Shown here: positions 18,332 to 27,359 of the stretch, in pieces
How the letters are laid out: every line of letters starts with the position of its first letter
Position numbering within the stretch: position 1 is the first letter of the stretch
Source of the DNA: Salmonella enterica subsp. enterica serovar Choleraesuis
GTDB taxonomy: Bacteria > Pseudomonadota > Gammaproteobacteria > Enterobacterales > Enterobacteriaceae
Reading direction: 5' to 3'
Assembly: GCA_022846635.1 (NCBI GenBank)
Contig: AP025685.1
Span: 3,658,001-3,722,000, forward strand
DNA: 64,000 bases
The notes under the pieces: generated by a model
Database searches by the model: none
Told to the model about the DNA's origin: nothing
Seen by the model: the letters and a program-made list of their open reading frames with translations, nothing else
Made by a program: the position numbers and the translations under genes

Positions 18332-19453
18332 TTAGATACGGCGGCGCATAAGCCATTCGGCGGCCTGGACTAACGCCCCCTCGCGACCAAATCCAGCGAC
18401 CAGCTGGAGCGCGACGGGCCGGCCGTGCAGCTCACCCATTGGCAGAGATAAGGCGGGATGACCGCTCAGATTGAAGGGGCGAACGAGGCGCGTCAGATTC
18501 ACTACGCTAAGCGGGTCCTGCGCTTCCTGAAGGGTCGGCGGCAGTTCCGGTAAAGTCGCCAGCGCCAGCAGCGGCGTCTGTTGCAGGCAGGCGTCCACCT
18601 GCGCGCTAAACTGCGCACGCATCGACTCGGCATCGTCCAGCTGTTGGTGAGTGATGGAAGCGCCGCTCTGGATGCGGCTGGCGACATCCGCTGAAACCGA
18701 CACGCCATCCAGCAGGGTATGAAATGCCAGCCAGTTTTCGCGGCTAATGATGGCCAGCCCGGCGCGATGGGCGTTATCCAGCAGCGGTAGCTTTGCTGTC
18801 TGCGGCGCAACGCCCTGCCGTTCAAGAGCATTAAGCAGAAAAGTGTCTATTTCTGGCTGTGCGGCGGCGATAAAACCCAGCGGCGGCAGCGTATTAAGCG
18901 GTGGCTCCACGGCTATCGATAAATAACCCAGTGCCTGACGCAGCACCGAAGGTTCGCGGGCAAACAGCCCGACGCAATCCAGCGAGCTATGCTCCGGCAG
19001 CACGCCCCGGCGGCTGAGCGTACCGTAGCCTGGCTTCAGCCCTAAAATACCGCAGCAGGCGGCGGGCATCCGCACTGAACCGCCGGTATCGGTGCCTATC
19101 GAGAAATCAACTTCACCCGCAGCCACCACGGCGGCCGAGCCGCTCGAGGAGCCGCCGGGGATAAGCAATGGAAAAAGAGGATTGACCGGTGTGCCGCCCC
19201 AGGGATTGATGCCGGTAACGCCAAAGGCCAGCTCATGCAGCACAGTCTTACCGGTAAGCTGACAGCCGCCAGCCAGCAGAGTTTCAACCACGTCAGCATG
19301 GCGTAACGCGGAAGGGGCATCGGATAGCGCTGGGCTCCCGGCACGGGTGGGATAACCGGCAATATCCAGGGTATCTTTAACGGCGAACCGCAGCCCGCCA
19401 GCGCCGAGCGTAAAGCGCTCAACGTAACCATTGCTCTCACAAACTGGCTTCAT
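18332..19453 (-). CDS. iacH: IacH, amidase-signature hydrolase
   Basis: 373-residue amidase-signature enzyme with an intact Ser-cisSer-Lys triad: Lys26 (VKDTLD), the serine stretch GGSSSGS (100-106) and Ser126 in TDTGGSVRMP. In Pseudomonas putida IacH resembles enzymes that hydrolyse indole-acetamide and it may release indole-3-acetate from amide conjugates; it is not essential for ring degradation there. First gene of the operon, about 105 bases before iacA. The ATG at 19453 has AAGGTG upstream; a longer frame to 19537 is not supported. Confidence 0.87.
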   Translation of the reverse strand: MKPVCESNGYVERFTLGAGGLRFAVKDTLDIAGYPTRAGSPALSDAPSALRHADVVETLLAGGCQLTGKTVLHELAFGVTGINPWGGTPVNPLFPLLIPGGSSSGSAAVVAAGEVDFSIGTDTGGSVRMPAACCGILGLKPGYGTLSRRGVLPEHSSLDCVGLFAREPSVLRQALGYLSIAVEPPLNTLPPLGFIAAAQPEIDTFLLNALERQGVAPQTAKLPLLDNAHRAGLAIISRENWLAFHTLLDGVSVSADVASRIQSGASITHQQLDDAESMRAQFSAQVDACLQQTPLLALATLPELPPTLQEAQDPLSVVNLTRLVRPFNLSGHPALSLPMGELHGRPVALQLVAGFGREGALVQAAEWLMRRRI

Positions 19454-19786
19454 GATTGACACCTTAACCAGAAAAAATGAATCACATTCCGGTGAGCAGT
19501 TATTGCTGCTTTTTTGTCCTGAATGGCGATAAATCAATCATGAGAGATTTACGTGAATATTCAAGTAAATTTTCACGCAATATTTACATCAAAATAACAG
19601 TTAATTAACCACAACAAAGGAAAGACTATTAACCCAGCCTAATGAATTTACGCAGGAAATATCGCAGAGCGCGGAAATATCGCCGCAAGGGATTACGGCG
19701 AAAGATAAGAATAAAATATCAATTTTACAGTGAGTTATAAGAAAGGTTTAGCGGGATCACAAATTCGAACGATGGCTGCGTTCGGC
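19454..19786. other. control region of the iac operon
   Basis: 333 bases between iacR and iacH, both read to the left. This is where the iacH promoter must lie. It contains the near-perfect palindrome at 19547-19570 and otherwise AT-rich sequence. Confidence 0.6.
19547..19570. promoter_or_regulatory. 24-bp palindrome, candidate IacR operator
   Basis: Arms ATTTACgTGAAT and ATTCAaGTAAAT are reverse complements apart from one position. It lies about 95 bases upstream of the iacH start, where a MarR-type repressor would be expected to bind. The link to IacR is inference. Confidence 0.6.
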
Positions 19787-20260
19787 TCACAATTCATTAA
19801 GATTATCCAACACTTTGGACAGCGACAGATTCATCTTCTCCACCTGAGCGCTGCTCATACCCTTAAAGCCTTTATCGAAAACTTTGCGCGTCAAAGCGTG
19901 GGCTTCTTCAATTTTCGCCTTTCCGGCGGCGGTCAGCATCACTACCGTGACGCGCGCATCCTGCTCGCTACGGTCGGTCGTCACCAGGCCATCATCACGC
20001 AATCGGCCAACGATTTTGGTCACCGTCGGCATCTTGGCCATCGCATATTCGGAGATCTGAGAAATACTGGCCTGGCCGTACTGATGAGTAATCATCAACA
20101 CCCGGAAGCGTGAAACATCCAACTGGATCTTTTTCAGACTCACTTCCATTACCTGGGTATAGCGCGCGTAGACATTCACAATCCAGTAAAACGGGAACTC
20201 CTCGCGGTGAAAAGCCGCATCCGTATCTGCAACATCCGGTGTTTTGTTAACTGAGTTCAT
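19787..20260 (-). CDS. iacR: IacR, MarR-family regulator of indole-3-acetate degradation
   Basis: 157-residue MarR-type winged-helix regulator: dimerisation helices at both ends and a central DNA-binding domain (about 55-125) with QASISQISEYAMAKMPTVTK and the wing RSEQDARVTVVMLT. In Pseudomonas putida 1290 IacR represses the iac genes and is relieved by indole-3-acetate. Here it is the same orientation as the operon and ends about 330 bases before iacH, so it probably has its own promoter. No other gene nearby would be its obvious target. Confidence 0.88.
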   Translation of the reverse strand: MNSVNKTPDVADTDAAFHREEFPFYWIVNVYARYTQVMEVSLKKIQLDVSRFRVLMITHQYGQASISQISEYAMAKMPTVTKIVGRLRDDGLVTTDRSEQDARVTVVMLTAAGKAKIEEAHALTRKVFDKGFKGMSSAQVEKMNLSLSKVLDNLNEL

Positions 20261-20445
20261 GAGGTTCCTGAGCCAAAAGCCGTTGATGCAGGGATTATAA
20301 CGGGTTTGTGAGGGGGGGCTATAAATAGGATCGTTTAGTCAGTCTGGCGTAGTGCCACGCCATCCCCATGAAATAACCTATTAAGCCCAGGAATTTATCG
20401 AGTATAGTTGCGCATCTTTTCTCGAAGACATTTTCATCTGGCTGT

Positions 20446-20787
20446 ATGAACCTCAATCGCTTTTGCTACTTACTCTTGCTGCTGGCCGCCGCCGGGAGCC
20501 TGTTTCTGCCCCACCCGCTGATAATGTGGCTGCTATTCGCCAACCTGCTGACGCTGATTATCTATGGCGTGGATAAGCTGGCGGCCCGCGAGGACTGGCG
20601 TCGGGTACCGGAGCTGACGCTGCTGGCGTTCGGCTTTGTTGGCGGCTGGGTTGGCGCTATTTTCAGCCAGCAGATATTCCGCCATAAAACTCAAAAACAG
20701 CCGTTTAAAACCTGGTTCTATATCAGCGTGATATTGAACCTGATTATCGTGCTGGGCGGGTGGTACTGGATGTATGGCCGTTTCTGA
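20446..20787 (+). CDS. DUF1294 membrane protein
   Basis: 113-residue integral membrane protein with three predicted helices (about 4-22, 24-42, 58-75, plus a C-terminal 90-108 segment). The DUF1294 signature is clear: YGVDKLAAR, RVPELTLLAFGFVGGW and a terminal HKTQKQPFKTWFY. Function unknown; in some bacteria the domain is fused to cold-shock domains. Single gene, divergent from iacR and closed by a strong terminator. Confidence 0.85.
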   Translation: MNLNRFCYLLLLLAAAGSLFLPHPLIMWLLFANLLTLIIYGVDKLAAREDWRRVPELTLLAFGFVGGWVGAIFSQQIFRHKTQKQPFKTWFYISVILNLIIVLGGWYWMYGRF

Positions 20788-20806
20788 AATCCATTGATAC
20801 GGATGT

Positions 20807-20835
20807 AAAAAAGCCGCTCACTGAGCGGCTTTTTT
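20807..20835. terminator. strong bidirectional terminator
   Basis: A-run 20807-20812, stem GCCGCTCA (20813-20820) with TGAGCGGC (20822-20829), then six T. It serves the DUF1294 gene on the plus strand and the permease gene on the minus strand. Confidence 0.93.
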
Positions 20836-20875
20836 ATCGGCGGATAGTCTTAAAGACCGTTTGATCGCCCCGCCA

Positions 20876-22240
20876 TCAAATAGCGAACCAAATTGCCCAG
20901 GTAATCACAAAGCCGGTTACGCCCATCACCGTGGTTAAGGCCGTCCAGGTTTTTAACCCATCAGAAACCGACAGACCCAGATAACGAGTGACTACCCAGA
21001 AACCCGCATCATTCACATGAGACAGCCCCAGCGCCCCGAAGCAGGTTGATAAGGTCACTAGCACCAGCTGCAACTGGTCCAGACCGACTACCGCCTGAGA
21101 AAGCAGCCCCGAGGTTGTCAGAATAGCCACCGTTGCCGATCCCTGTGAGGCACGTAATACCAGCGAAATCAAAAACGCGGCGGGCATCAAAGGCAGATGA
21201 ATCGTCTCCAGCGCCTGGGCCAGCGCGTTACCGATTCCGGACGCCACCAGCACACCGCCGAACGCGCCCCCGGCTCCGGCAACCAGGATAACATCAGCCG
21301 AAGAAGGGATCGCGCTGCTGGTCACCTCACCCAGTTTTTTCAGGCTCATCCGGCGGCGGATACCCAGCGTCCAGCTGGCCAGGCCCAAAGAGATAAGCAG
21401 AGCAACTGGCGGAGTACCAATCACCGTCATCATCTGACGCAGCGAGCTTTCAGGAGCCATCAGCGCCTGGCATAACGTCCCCGAAACGATCAGCACGATT
21501 GGCACCAGAATCAGCCCGGCGATGGTCATGGCATGAGGCGGCGGTAAGCTGGCGTGCTGCGCGCCTACCGATAAATCAGGCGCCTCGGCGATTTGCTGCT
21601 TTTCGAGCACGTTAATGGATAAATGGTAATTGCGTTTATTCATCGCTCTGGCAACGAAATAACCCACTATCCCTACCAGCACGGATACGCCAATCCCGGC
21701 CAGCATCAGCCAGCCAATATCGCTGTGTAGTATTCCGGCCGCGGCCGCAGCACCGGGGTGGGTTGGCAAAGCAACGTGTACCGTGAGCATTACCCCGGCC
21801 ATCGGCAGGCCGAATTTTAGCGGCGAAACGTGGGCAACTTTACTAAACCCATAAATTAGCGGAATGATGATAATAAAGCCGACCTCGAAAAATACCGGCA
21901 TCCCGAGAATAAACGCCACAATAGTTAGCGCGGCAATCGTTCTTTTTGAGCCTAATACGCCGGTCAACGTTTTTGCCAAAGCTTCGGCACCGCCGGATAT
22001 TTCAATCAGCACGCCCAGCATCGAACCGAGGATAATAATACTGGCGATATGGCCTAATAATCCCCCCATCCCTTTTTCAATGGTGGTGATTATTTTATCC
22101 GCCGGAATGCCGGTCGCAAATGCCACTAATAAGCTGACGATTAATAAAGCCACAAACGGATGGGCTTTAGCTTTAATAACCAAAAATAGCAGCAAAATTA
22201 CGCTGGCGAGCGCAATCAGCAACAGCGCCGATGTAGACAT
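20876..22240 (-). CDS. ygbN: GntP-family permease of the tetronate operon
   Basis: 454-residue GntP-type proton symporter with about twelve helices. Family sequences include GFIIIIPLIYGFSK, VALPTHPGAAAAAGIL, the GAGGAFGGVLVASGIG block and SHVNDAGFW near the end. As the last gene after ltnD-otnK-otnC-otnI it matches the position of E. coli ygbN and is expected to bring in L-threonate, D-erythronate or a related four-carbon sugar acid. A 57-base gap separates it from otnI. Confidence 0.88.
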   Translation of the reverse strand: MSTSALLLIALASVILLLFLVIKAKAHPFVALLIVSLLVAFATGIPADKIITTIEKGMGGLLGHIASIIILGSMLGVLIEISGGAEALAKTLTGVLGSKRTIAALTIVAFILGMPVFFEVGFIIIIPLIYGFSKVAHVSPLKFGLPMAGVMLTVHVALPTHPGAAAAAGILHSDIGWLMLAGIGVSVLVGIVGYFVARAMNKRNYHLSINVLEKQQIAEAPDLSVGAQHASLPPPHAMTIAGLILVPIVLIVSGTLCQALMAPESSLRQMMTVIGTPPVALLISLGLASWTLGIRRRMSLKKLGEVTSSAIPSSADVILVAGAGGAFGGVLVASGIGNALAQALETIHLPLMPAAFLISLVLRASQGSATVAILTTSGLLSQAVVGLDQLQLVLVTLSTCFGALGLSHVNDAGFWVVTRYLGLSVSDGLKTWTALTTVMGVTGFVITWAIWFAI

Positions 22241-22297
22241 ACATTGACCTCCGCAGGGGTAGACGTACAGATTTTTTATATAATAATTATTGAATTT

Positions 22298-23080
22298 TTA
22301 TTGACTGCGAAACTGGGAAAACCAGCCAAGCCCGGATAGCGTATCGGCTCTTGGAATATATTCACAACCAATCCATCCTTGATATCCGGTTTTATCCAGC
22401 AGGTCATAAATCCAGTCGTAATTAATTTCCCCTTCATCCGGCTCATGACGATCCGGCAAGGAGGCAATCTGAATATGCTGATATTTCCCAGCGAATTCGG
22501 TAATTAATCGGCTTAAGTTACCATCCACTTTCTGGGCGTGATAAAAATCTAACTGAGTAAATACATTTGGCCGGTCGATCCGCTTAATCATGTCCAGGGT
22601 CTGATACTGGCTATGGTACAGATAATTCGGCTTGGTATCGGGGTTAAGGGCCTCAATTAACAGGCGTTTATCTTTTTGGGCAAATAACTCTGCCGCATAA
22701 CGCATGTTATCAATAAAAACGCGCTCGCAAAGTTCACGCGCCATGCCTGGCTGTACAACGCCCGCCATGACGTGCACCTGCGGGCAGTCCAGGGCACAGG
22801 CGTAGTCCAGCGCCTGGTGGATATGCTCCCGGGCCAAAGATTCTTTACCCGGTACCGCAGCCACCCCCCATTCTCCAGCATCGGCATCACCCGGTGCGGT
22901 ATTAAACAGCACCAGCTGGAGATTGTTCTCATCCAGGCGTTCTTTTATCTGCCGGGCGTCATAAGCGTAAGGAAATAAAAACTCGACCCCATCAAACCCC
23001 GCCTCAGCCGCCGCGGCAAAGCGGTCTAAAAAGGGCAGTTCGGTAAACAGCATGGTTAAGTTAGCGGCAAATTTTGGCAT
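22298..23080 (-). CDS. otnI: OtnI, 2-oxo-tetronate isomerase
   Basis: 260-residue TIM-barrel isomerase of the hydroxypyruvate-isomerase-like family (E. coli YgbM). It interconverts 2-oxo- and 3-oxo-tetronate, which is needed for the D-erythronate branch. Conserved acidic metal/substrate residues are seen in [41 protein letters not shown] and [11 protein letters not shown]. Follows otnC by 6 bases in the operon. Confidence 0.92.
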   Translation of the reverse strand: MPKFAANLTMLFTELPFLDRFAAAAEAGFDGVEFLFPYAYDARQIKERLDENNLQLVLFNTAPGDADAGEWGVAAVPGKESLAREHIHQALDYACALDCPQVHVMAGVVQPGMARELCERVFIDNMRYAAELFAQKDKRLLIEALNPDTKPNYLYHSQYQTLDMIKRIDRPNVFTQLDFYHAQKVDGNLSRLITEFAGKYQHIQIASLPDRHEPDEGEINYDWIYDLLDKTGYQGWIGCEYIPRADTLSGLGWFSQFRSQ

Positions 23081-23086
23081 GACTAA

Positions 23087-23707
23087 TTATCCCAGTTCGT
23101 CAATTTCATCAGACGTCAGGTAACGGATCCTTCGGTCTCCCAGGGTGAAGATCAAGCGCGCAGTTTCTTCCAGCTCTTCGGTATTATTCGTGGCTTCCCG
23201 CAATGACGATCCGGTGACCACCGGGCCATGATTCGCCAGCAAAAATGCCCGATAATCTGGTGCCAGACGGGCCAGGTCATCGGCAATACGATTATCGCCA
23301 GGGCGGTAATAGGGCACCACCGGCACATCACCCACCCGCATCACCACATAAGGAGTAAATGGCCGGATGCAGTTACCGGTATCCAAATCCTCCAGGCACG
23401 ATAGCGCCGTCAGATAATGGCTATGCAGGTGCACAATCGCCTTACAGTCCGGGTTATTCAGGTAGATAGCCCGGTGAAATGCCACCTCTTTGGACGGCTT
23501 ACTCCCGGATATCCACTCACCTTCCGGCGTCACCACCGATAGTGTTTCCGCCTGTAGCTCTCCCAGGCACGAGCCGGTGGGCGTGGCCAGTACATTGCCG
23601 TCCGGCAAAAGTAACGAAAGATTACCTGCGGAACCGGTGGCATAGCCCCGGGAAAACAGCGATGCGCCAATATGCACCATTTCATCGCGCAGTTGTTGTT
23701 CAGTCAT
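23087..23707 (-). CDS. otnC: OtnC, 3-oxo-tetronate 4-phosphate decarboxylase
   Basis: 206-residue class II aldolase/adducin-family enzyme (E. coli YgbL). It decarboxylates 3-oxo-tetronate 4-phosphate to dihydroxyacetone phosphate and CO2. The zinc site is visible as HLHSHY in the middle and NHGPVV later; TGSAGNLS and GSKPSKEVAFH form the phosphate- and substrate-binding parts. Its ATG overlaps the otnK stop by four bases (ATGA), so the two are translationally coupled. Confidence 0.93.
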   Translation of the reverse strand: MTEQQLRDEMVHIGASLFSRGYATGSAGNLSLLLPDGNVLATPTGSCLGELQAETLSVVTPEGEWISGSKPSKEVAFHRAIYLNNPDCKAIVHLHSHYLTALSCLEDLDTGNCIRPFTPYVVMRVGDVPVVPYYRPGDNRIADDLARLAPDYRAFLLANHGPVVTGSSLREATNNTEELEETARLIFTLGDRRIRYLTSDEIDELG

Positions 23708-24966
23708 ACCGGGAACTCCTGCTGGCTACGGGCAAAGAACTGCTCATCGCCAAAATTACCGGACTTCAGCGCCAGCGACAGCGGCTGACGGGTATCGCGC
23801 ACCCACGGCACGCCGGGCGATATCACCGGGCCAATGTGGAAAGCTTCTACCCCTAATGTCTGGGACACGATGCTTGAGGTTTCTCCGCCCGCCACGATAA
23901 AACGCGTAAATCCCTGGGCCTGTAGCCCGGCGGCCAGGGCGGCAAACAGCTGCTCAACCCGCTCACTGCTGGCCTTATCGCCATACTGCTGCTGGCTGCG
24001 TTTTAACGCTTCCGGCTCCATCGTGGCATAAACCATGGGAGCCAGCGGGGCATCGGCATGAGAACATACCCAGTCGCTTAACTCTGCCGCATAACCGGCC
24101 AGATTTGCGAAGCAGGCGGCCACATCGACCGCCCGCGCCGGGGCCAGCTGTTTATAGGCAGCGACCTGGGCATTCGTCATCAGCGAACAGGAGCCGGACA
24201 ACACCACGGCGCGCCCGGCCACCGGCATTCCCGCCAGCGAGCTCTCCTGAGACTGACCACCGCGCTGCGACCAGTCGCGCGCCAGACCAATCGCCAGCCC
24301 GGAGCCGCCGGACACCAGTTTCATATTGCGCAGCGCCTGGCCCTGAGTCAGCAGATGCTGCTCATTCAGCGCATCCAGCACGGCGTAACACACGCCCGAC
24401 TGACGCAGCCTGTCCAGCTCATCGGCCACCGCCTGCGGCCCTTTCTCGATAATAGAAAAGGGAATCAGCCCGGCCTCACCATGAGCCTGCTGCTCAATTA
24501 ATCGGCCAAGATGGGCATCTTTCATCGGAGTGACTGGATGATGACGCATCCCGGATTCATTGAGCAGTTGCTCACCGACAAACAGATAGCCCTGATACAC
24601 GGTGCGCCCGTTAACCGGCAGAGCGGGCGAGATAACCGTCAGCTCCTCACCCAATGCCTCCAGCAGCGCATCCAGTACCGGGCCGATATTGCCTTCCGCG
24701 GTACTATCAAAGGTAGAGCAGTATTTAAAATAGAACTGCTGGCAGCCGCGCTCGCGCAGCCACTCCAGCGCGGCCAGCGCCTGACTCACAGCTAAATCCG
24801 CCGGGCAGGAGCGGCTTTTCAGGCTGATAACCACCGCCTCACTGTTGACCTCAAAGTGCTGCTCCGGGATGCCGTTTAGCTGCACCGTCGACATTCCATT
24901 CGTCACCAGAAAACTGGCGATATCGGTGGCACCGGTAAAGTCATCAGCAATAACGCCAAGTTGCAT
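23704..24966 (-). CDS. otnK: OtnK, 3-oxo-tetronate 4-kinase
   Basis: 420-residue DUF1537-family kinase (E. coli YgbK). The N-terminal substrate domain starts LGVIADDFTGATDIASFL and the C-terminal ATP-binding domain has FIVAGGETSSIVSQTLGV and GPVISPGVPW. It phosphorylates 3-oxo-tetronate made by LtnD or OtnI. Length is normal. Second gene of the operon, 11 bases after ltnD. Confidence 0.93.
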   Translation of the reverse strand: MQLGVIADDFTGATDIASFLVTNGMSTVQLNGIPEQHFEVNSEAVVISLKSRSCPADLAVSQALAALEWLRERGCQQFYFKYCSTFDSTAEGNIGPVLDALLEALGEELTVISPALPVNGRTVYQGYLFVGEQLLNESGMRHHPVTPMKDAHLGRLIEQQAHGEAGLIPFSIIEKGPQAVADELDRLRQSGVCYAVLDALNEQHLLTQGQALRNMKLVSGGSGLAIGLARDWSQRGGQSQESSLAGMPVAGRAVVLSGSCSLMTNAQVAAYKQLAPARAVDVAACFANLAGYAAELSDWVCSHADAPLAPMVYATMEPEALKRSQQQYGDKASSERVEQLFAALAAGLQAQGFTRFIVAGGETSSIVSQTLGVEAFHIGPVISPGVPWVRDTRQPLSLALKSGNFGDEQFFARSQQEFPV

Positions 24967-24977
24967 ATTCCCGCTCC

Positions 24978-25883
24978 TTACTGATTTTTCGCCGGCAAAT
25001 CGATGCCGTTAAAAATTTTAATCACCGCACTGTCATCTTCGCGCCCGAACCCGGCATTACTGGCTGACGTAAACATATTCAGCGCGGTACTGGCCAGCGG
25101 TAGCGGGAACTTCAGCGAGCGGGCGGTATCGCTCACCAGGCCCAGATCTTTCACAAAGATATCGACCGCAGACTTTGGTGAGTAATCGCCGTCCAGCACG
25201 TGCTGCATGCGGTTTTCAAACATCCACGAATTCCCGGCCGCATGGGTCACCACGTCATACATCGTATCCAGAGGAATACCGGCGCGGGCTGCCAGCGCCA
25301 TCGCTTCGGCGGCCACGGCAATATGCACCCCGGCAAGCAGCTGATGAACTATTTTGACCGTCGATCCCTGACCAATTTCATGGCCGATGCGATAAACCTT
25401 TCCGGCGACCGCATCCAGCACCGGAGCCAGGCGCTCAAAGGCCTGTTCGCTTCCGGAGGCCATTACGGTCATTTCACCGGCGGCGGCTTTCACCGCGCCA
25501 CCAGAAACCGGGGCATCCAGCATCAGCAGGTTATATTCCTCCAGCCGTGCCGCAATCTGGCAGGCATCAGCCGACGAAATGGTCGACGACACCATGACCG
25601 CCGTTCCCGGTTTCAGCGCGGGCGCCAGGGCATTTTCACCAAACAGAATGGCATTCACCTGGGCTGCATTGACCACCAGCAACACCACCGCGTCCAGCTC
25701 CGCCGCGTAAGAGCGCGCGCTATCTCCGGCCCCTTTAGCGCCGGACTCTGTTAAAGCGCGGCAAGCGGCGGGGTTAAGATCCACACCCCAGGTATTTAGC
25801 CCGGCCTGAATACAGGAGCGCGCCGCCCCCATCCCCATTGAGCCAAGACCGATGACACAGACGTTATAGGGTTGCGTAGTCAT
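24978..25883 (-). CDS. ltnD: LtnD, L-threonate dehydrogenase
   Basis: 301-residue NAD-dependent dehydrogenase of the 3-hydroxyisobutyrate type (E. coli YgbJ). The Rossmann motif GLGSMGMGAA begins at residue 12, the substrate loop DAPVSGGAVKAAAG is in the middle, and the catalytic lysine lies in VKIVHQLLAG. It oxidises L-threonate at C2 to start the pathway. First gene of the operon. The 25884-26142 gap to the divergent regulator carries a CRP-like box and a palindrome. Confidence 0.93.
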   Translation of the reverse strand: MTTQPYNVCVIGLGSMGMGAARSCIQAGLNTWGVDLNPAACRALTESGAKGAGDSARSYAAELDAVVLLVVNAAQVNAILFGENALAPALKPGTAVMVSSTISSADACQIAARLEEYNLLMLDAPVSGGAVKAAAGEMTVMASGSEQAFERLAPVLDAVAGKVYRIGHEIGQGSTVKIVHQLLAGVHIAVAAEAMALAARAGIPLDTMYDVVTHAAGNSWMFENRMQHVLDGDYSPKSAVDIFVKDLGLVSDTARSLKFPLPLASTALNMFTSASNAGFGREDDSAVIKIFNGIDLPAKNQ

Positions 25884-25905
25884 ACCGCCTCCATGTGAAT
25901 TTAAG

Positions 25906-25923
25906 TTAAATAATGTTATTTAA
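25906..25923. promoter_or_regulatory. ygbI: 18-bp perfect palindrome, candidate YgbI operator
   Basis: TTAAATAATGTTATTTAA: eight-base arms around a two-base centre, 23 bases upstream of the ltnD start codon. This is a good position for repression by the adjacent DeoR-family regulator. Assignment to YgbI is inference. Confidence 0.55.
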
Positions 25924-25951
25924 TGGTAGACTAGCGCGCCGCGATGTTAAA

Positions 25952-25973
25952 ATATGTGATTAACATCACGAGC
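25952..25973. promoter_or_regulatory. CRP-type binding site
   Basis: TGTGATTAACATCACG at 25955-25970 matches TGTGA-N6-TCACA in nine of ten core positions. It is about 80 bases upstream of ltnD and about 180 upstream of ygbI, fitting catabolite activation of the tetronate operon. Confidence 0.7.
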
Positions 25974-26142
25974 GGGAGAAAGGATTATAAAAAATTCACA
26001 TCGAAAACCTGCTGCATCAGGCATGATAACTCACTAAAATAGAGCGCTAACGGGCATTTCTTCTGGTAAATCAATCGCCAGGCTGCCGCGCTAGCAACAG
26101 CTATAACCACTCTTATGTGAAAAAATGGTAAGGAGTAACACT

Positions 26143-26901
26143 GTGATTCCAGTAGAACGACATCAGCGCATTCTGGCGCTGCTCGAACAGCGTGGAGCCA
26201 TTAGTATTAACGAACTGACCGAGCTGTTGGGCGTATCGCACATGACCATCCGTCGCGATGTCGGCAAACTGGAAGAAGAAGGATTACTGGTTAGCGTATC
26301 CGGCGGCGTGCGCACCGTCAGCCGCCTGGCGAGCGAACCGAGCCACCAGGTAAAAAGCACCTTAAATAGCGATGAGAAACGCGCTATCGGCCAGCTGGCC
26401 GCAGAGAAGATCCCGGCTAATAGCTGTATCTACCTCGATGCCGGCACCACTACCCTGGAGCTGGCGAAAGAGCTTCTTGAGCGCGATGACCTGCTCATCG
26501 TCACCAATGATTTTGAAATTACCCAGCTGCTGATAACCTCCAGCCAATGTCAGGTCATCCACACCGGCGGCACGCTGTCGCGGGAAAACCGCTCCAGCGT
26601 TGGCGAGTCCGCTGCCCGCACCCTGCGCCATCTGGCCATCGATATCGCTTTCATCTCCGCCAGCGGCTGGGACGCGCGCGGCATCTTCACTCCGGATGAA
26701 AACAAAGTCACCGTTAAAGAAACCGCCAGCCGCGTCAGCGCCAAAAGCATCCTGCTGTGCGACAGCTCCAAGTTTAACCAGGTCGCCACCTACATGGCCC
26801 TGCCCCTCTCCCGCTTCACCACTATTATCTCCGACAGGCATCTGTCCGATGCGGTCTGCGCCAATATCAATAAACATAGCTGTGAAGTGCTGCGGGCTTA
26901 A
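26143..26901 (+). CDS. ygbI: YgbI, DeoR-family regulator of the tetronate operon
   Basis: 252-residue DeoR-type repressor: N-terminal helix-turn-helix (about 5-57, with ISINELTELLGVSHMTIRRD) and a C-terminal ISOCOT sugar-phosphate sensor domain with YLDAGTTTLELAKEL and VTNDFEI. The start is the GTG at 26143, with AAGGAG 8 bases upstream and agreement with the MIPxERxQxILALL start of E. coli YgbI. An ATG six codons upstream is in frame but lacks a site. Divergent from ltnD, so it probably controls the operon and itself. Confidence 0.9.
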   Translation: MIPVERHQRILALLEQRGAISINELTELLGVSHMTIRRDVGKLEEEGLLVSVSGGVRTVSRLASEPSHQVKSTLNSDEKRAIGQLAAEKIPANSCIYLDAGTTTLELAKELLERDDLLIVTNDFEITQLLITSSQCQVIHTGGTLSRENRSSVGESAARTLRHLAIDIAFISASGWDARGIFTPDENKVTVKETASRVSAKSILLCDSSKFNQVATYMALPLSRFTTIISDRHLSDAVCANINKHSCEVLRA

Positions 26902-26976
26902 TTAACTGACGCCATAATAGATATTTACTGGATTTAGTGAGAGACAAAACAGTGACCGGGCCGCACCTGCTCATCA

Positions 26977-27004
26977 GGGGGGTCGCTTTAAGCCCCCATT
27001 TTTT
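26977..27004 (+). terminator. terminator after ygbI
   Basis: G6 (26977-26982) can pair with C5 (26993-26997), followed by ATTTTTTAT. It is about 75 bases past the ygbI stop. Confidence 0.7.
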
Positions 27005-27310
27005 ATAAATAAAAGTAATGCTTAGGATGTCTGAAATCTCCATGCCTGCCGTTTAGGCAGTTCTGCCTTAAGCTTTAAGCAACCCACAGACAAAGAATTA
27101 ATCATATCCTCCTTATCAGCACATATCTCCTTCAGCCCTTACTGCATGCGGTCTTATTCGTCCTGACGCTGGCAGAAATAGCCTATTTGGCTACCCTTAA
27201 ACGTCTTTTCCCTGCCGCCGTTTATTCCTTCCAATGGGTTAGCCCTAACCACCCTCTTTTTACATACATGAAAAAAATTCAAGTGAAAGCACGATATGTC
27301 TATCTCGGTG

Positions 27311-27329
27311 AATGATTTTGATTATCATT
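27311..27329. promoter_or_regulatory. Fur box before the receptor gene
   Basis: AATGATTTTGATTATCATT is close to the 19-bp Fur consensus GATAATGATAATCATTATC and lies about 30 bases before the receptor start codon. It indicates iron repression of the receptor and probably of the ECF genes behind it. Confidence 0.75.
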
Positions 27330-27359
27330 CACAACCAAAATAATTAATGACGCTAACTA

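Larger units (their letters stand above)
26902..27359. other. intergenic region before the TonB-dependent receptor
   Basis: 458 bases holding the ygbI terminator (26977-27004), a pair of overlapping small hairpins around 27043-27069 and a Fur box at 27311-27329. I see no gene. Confidence 0.6.
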
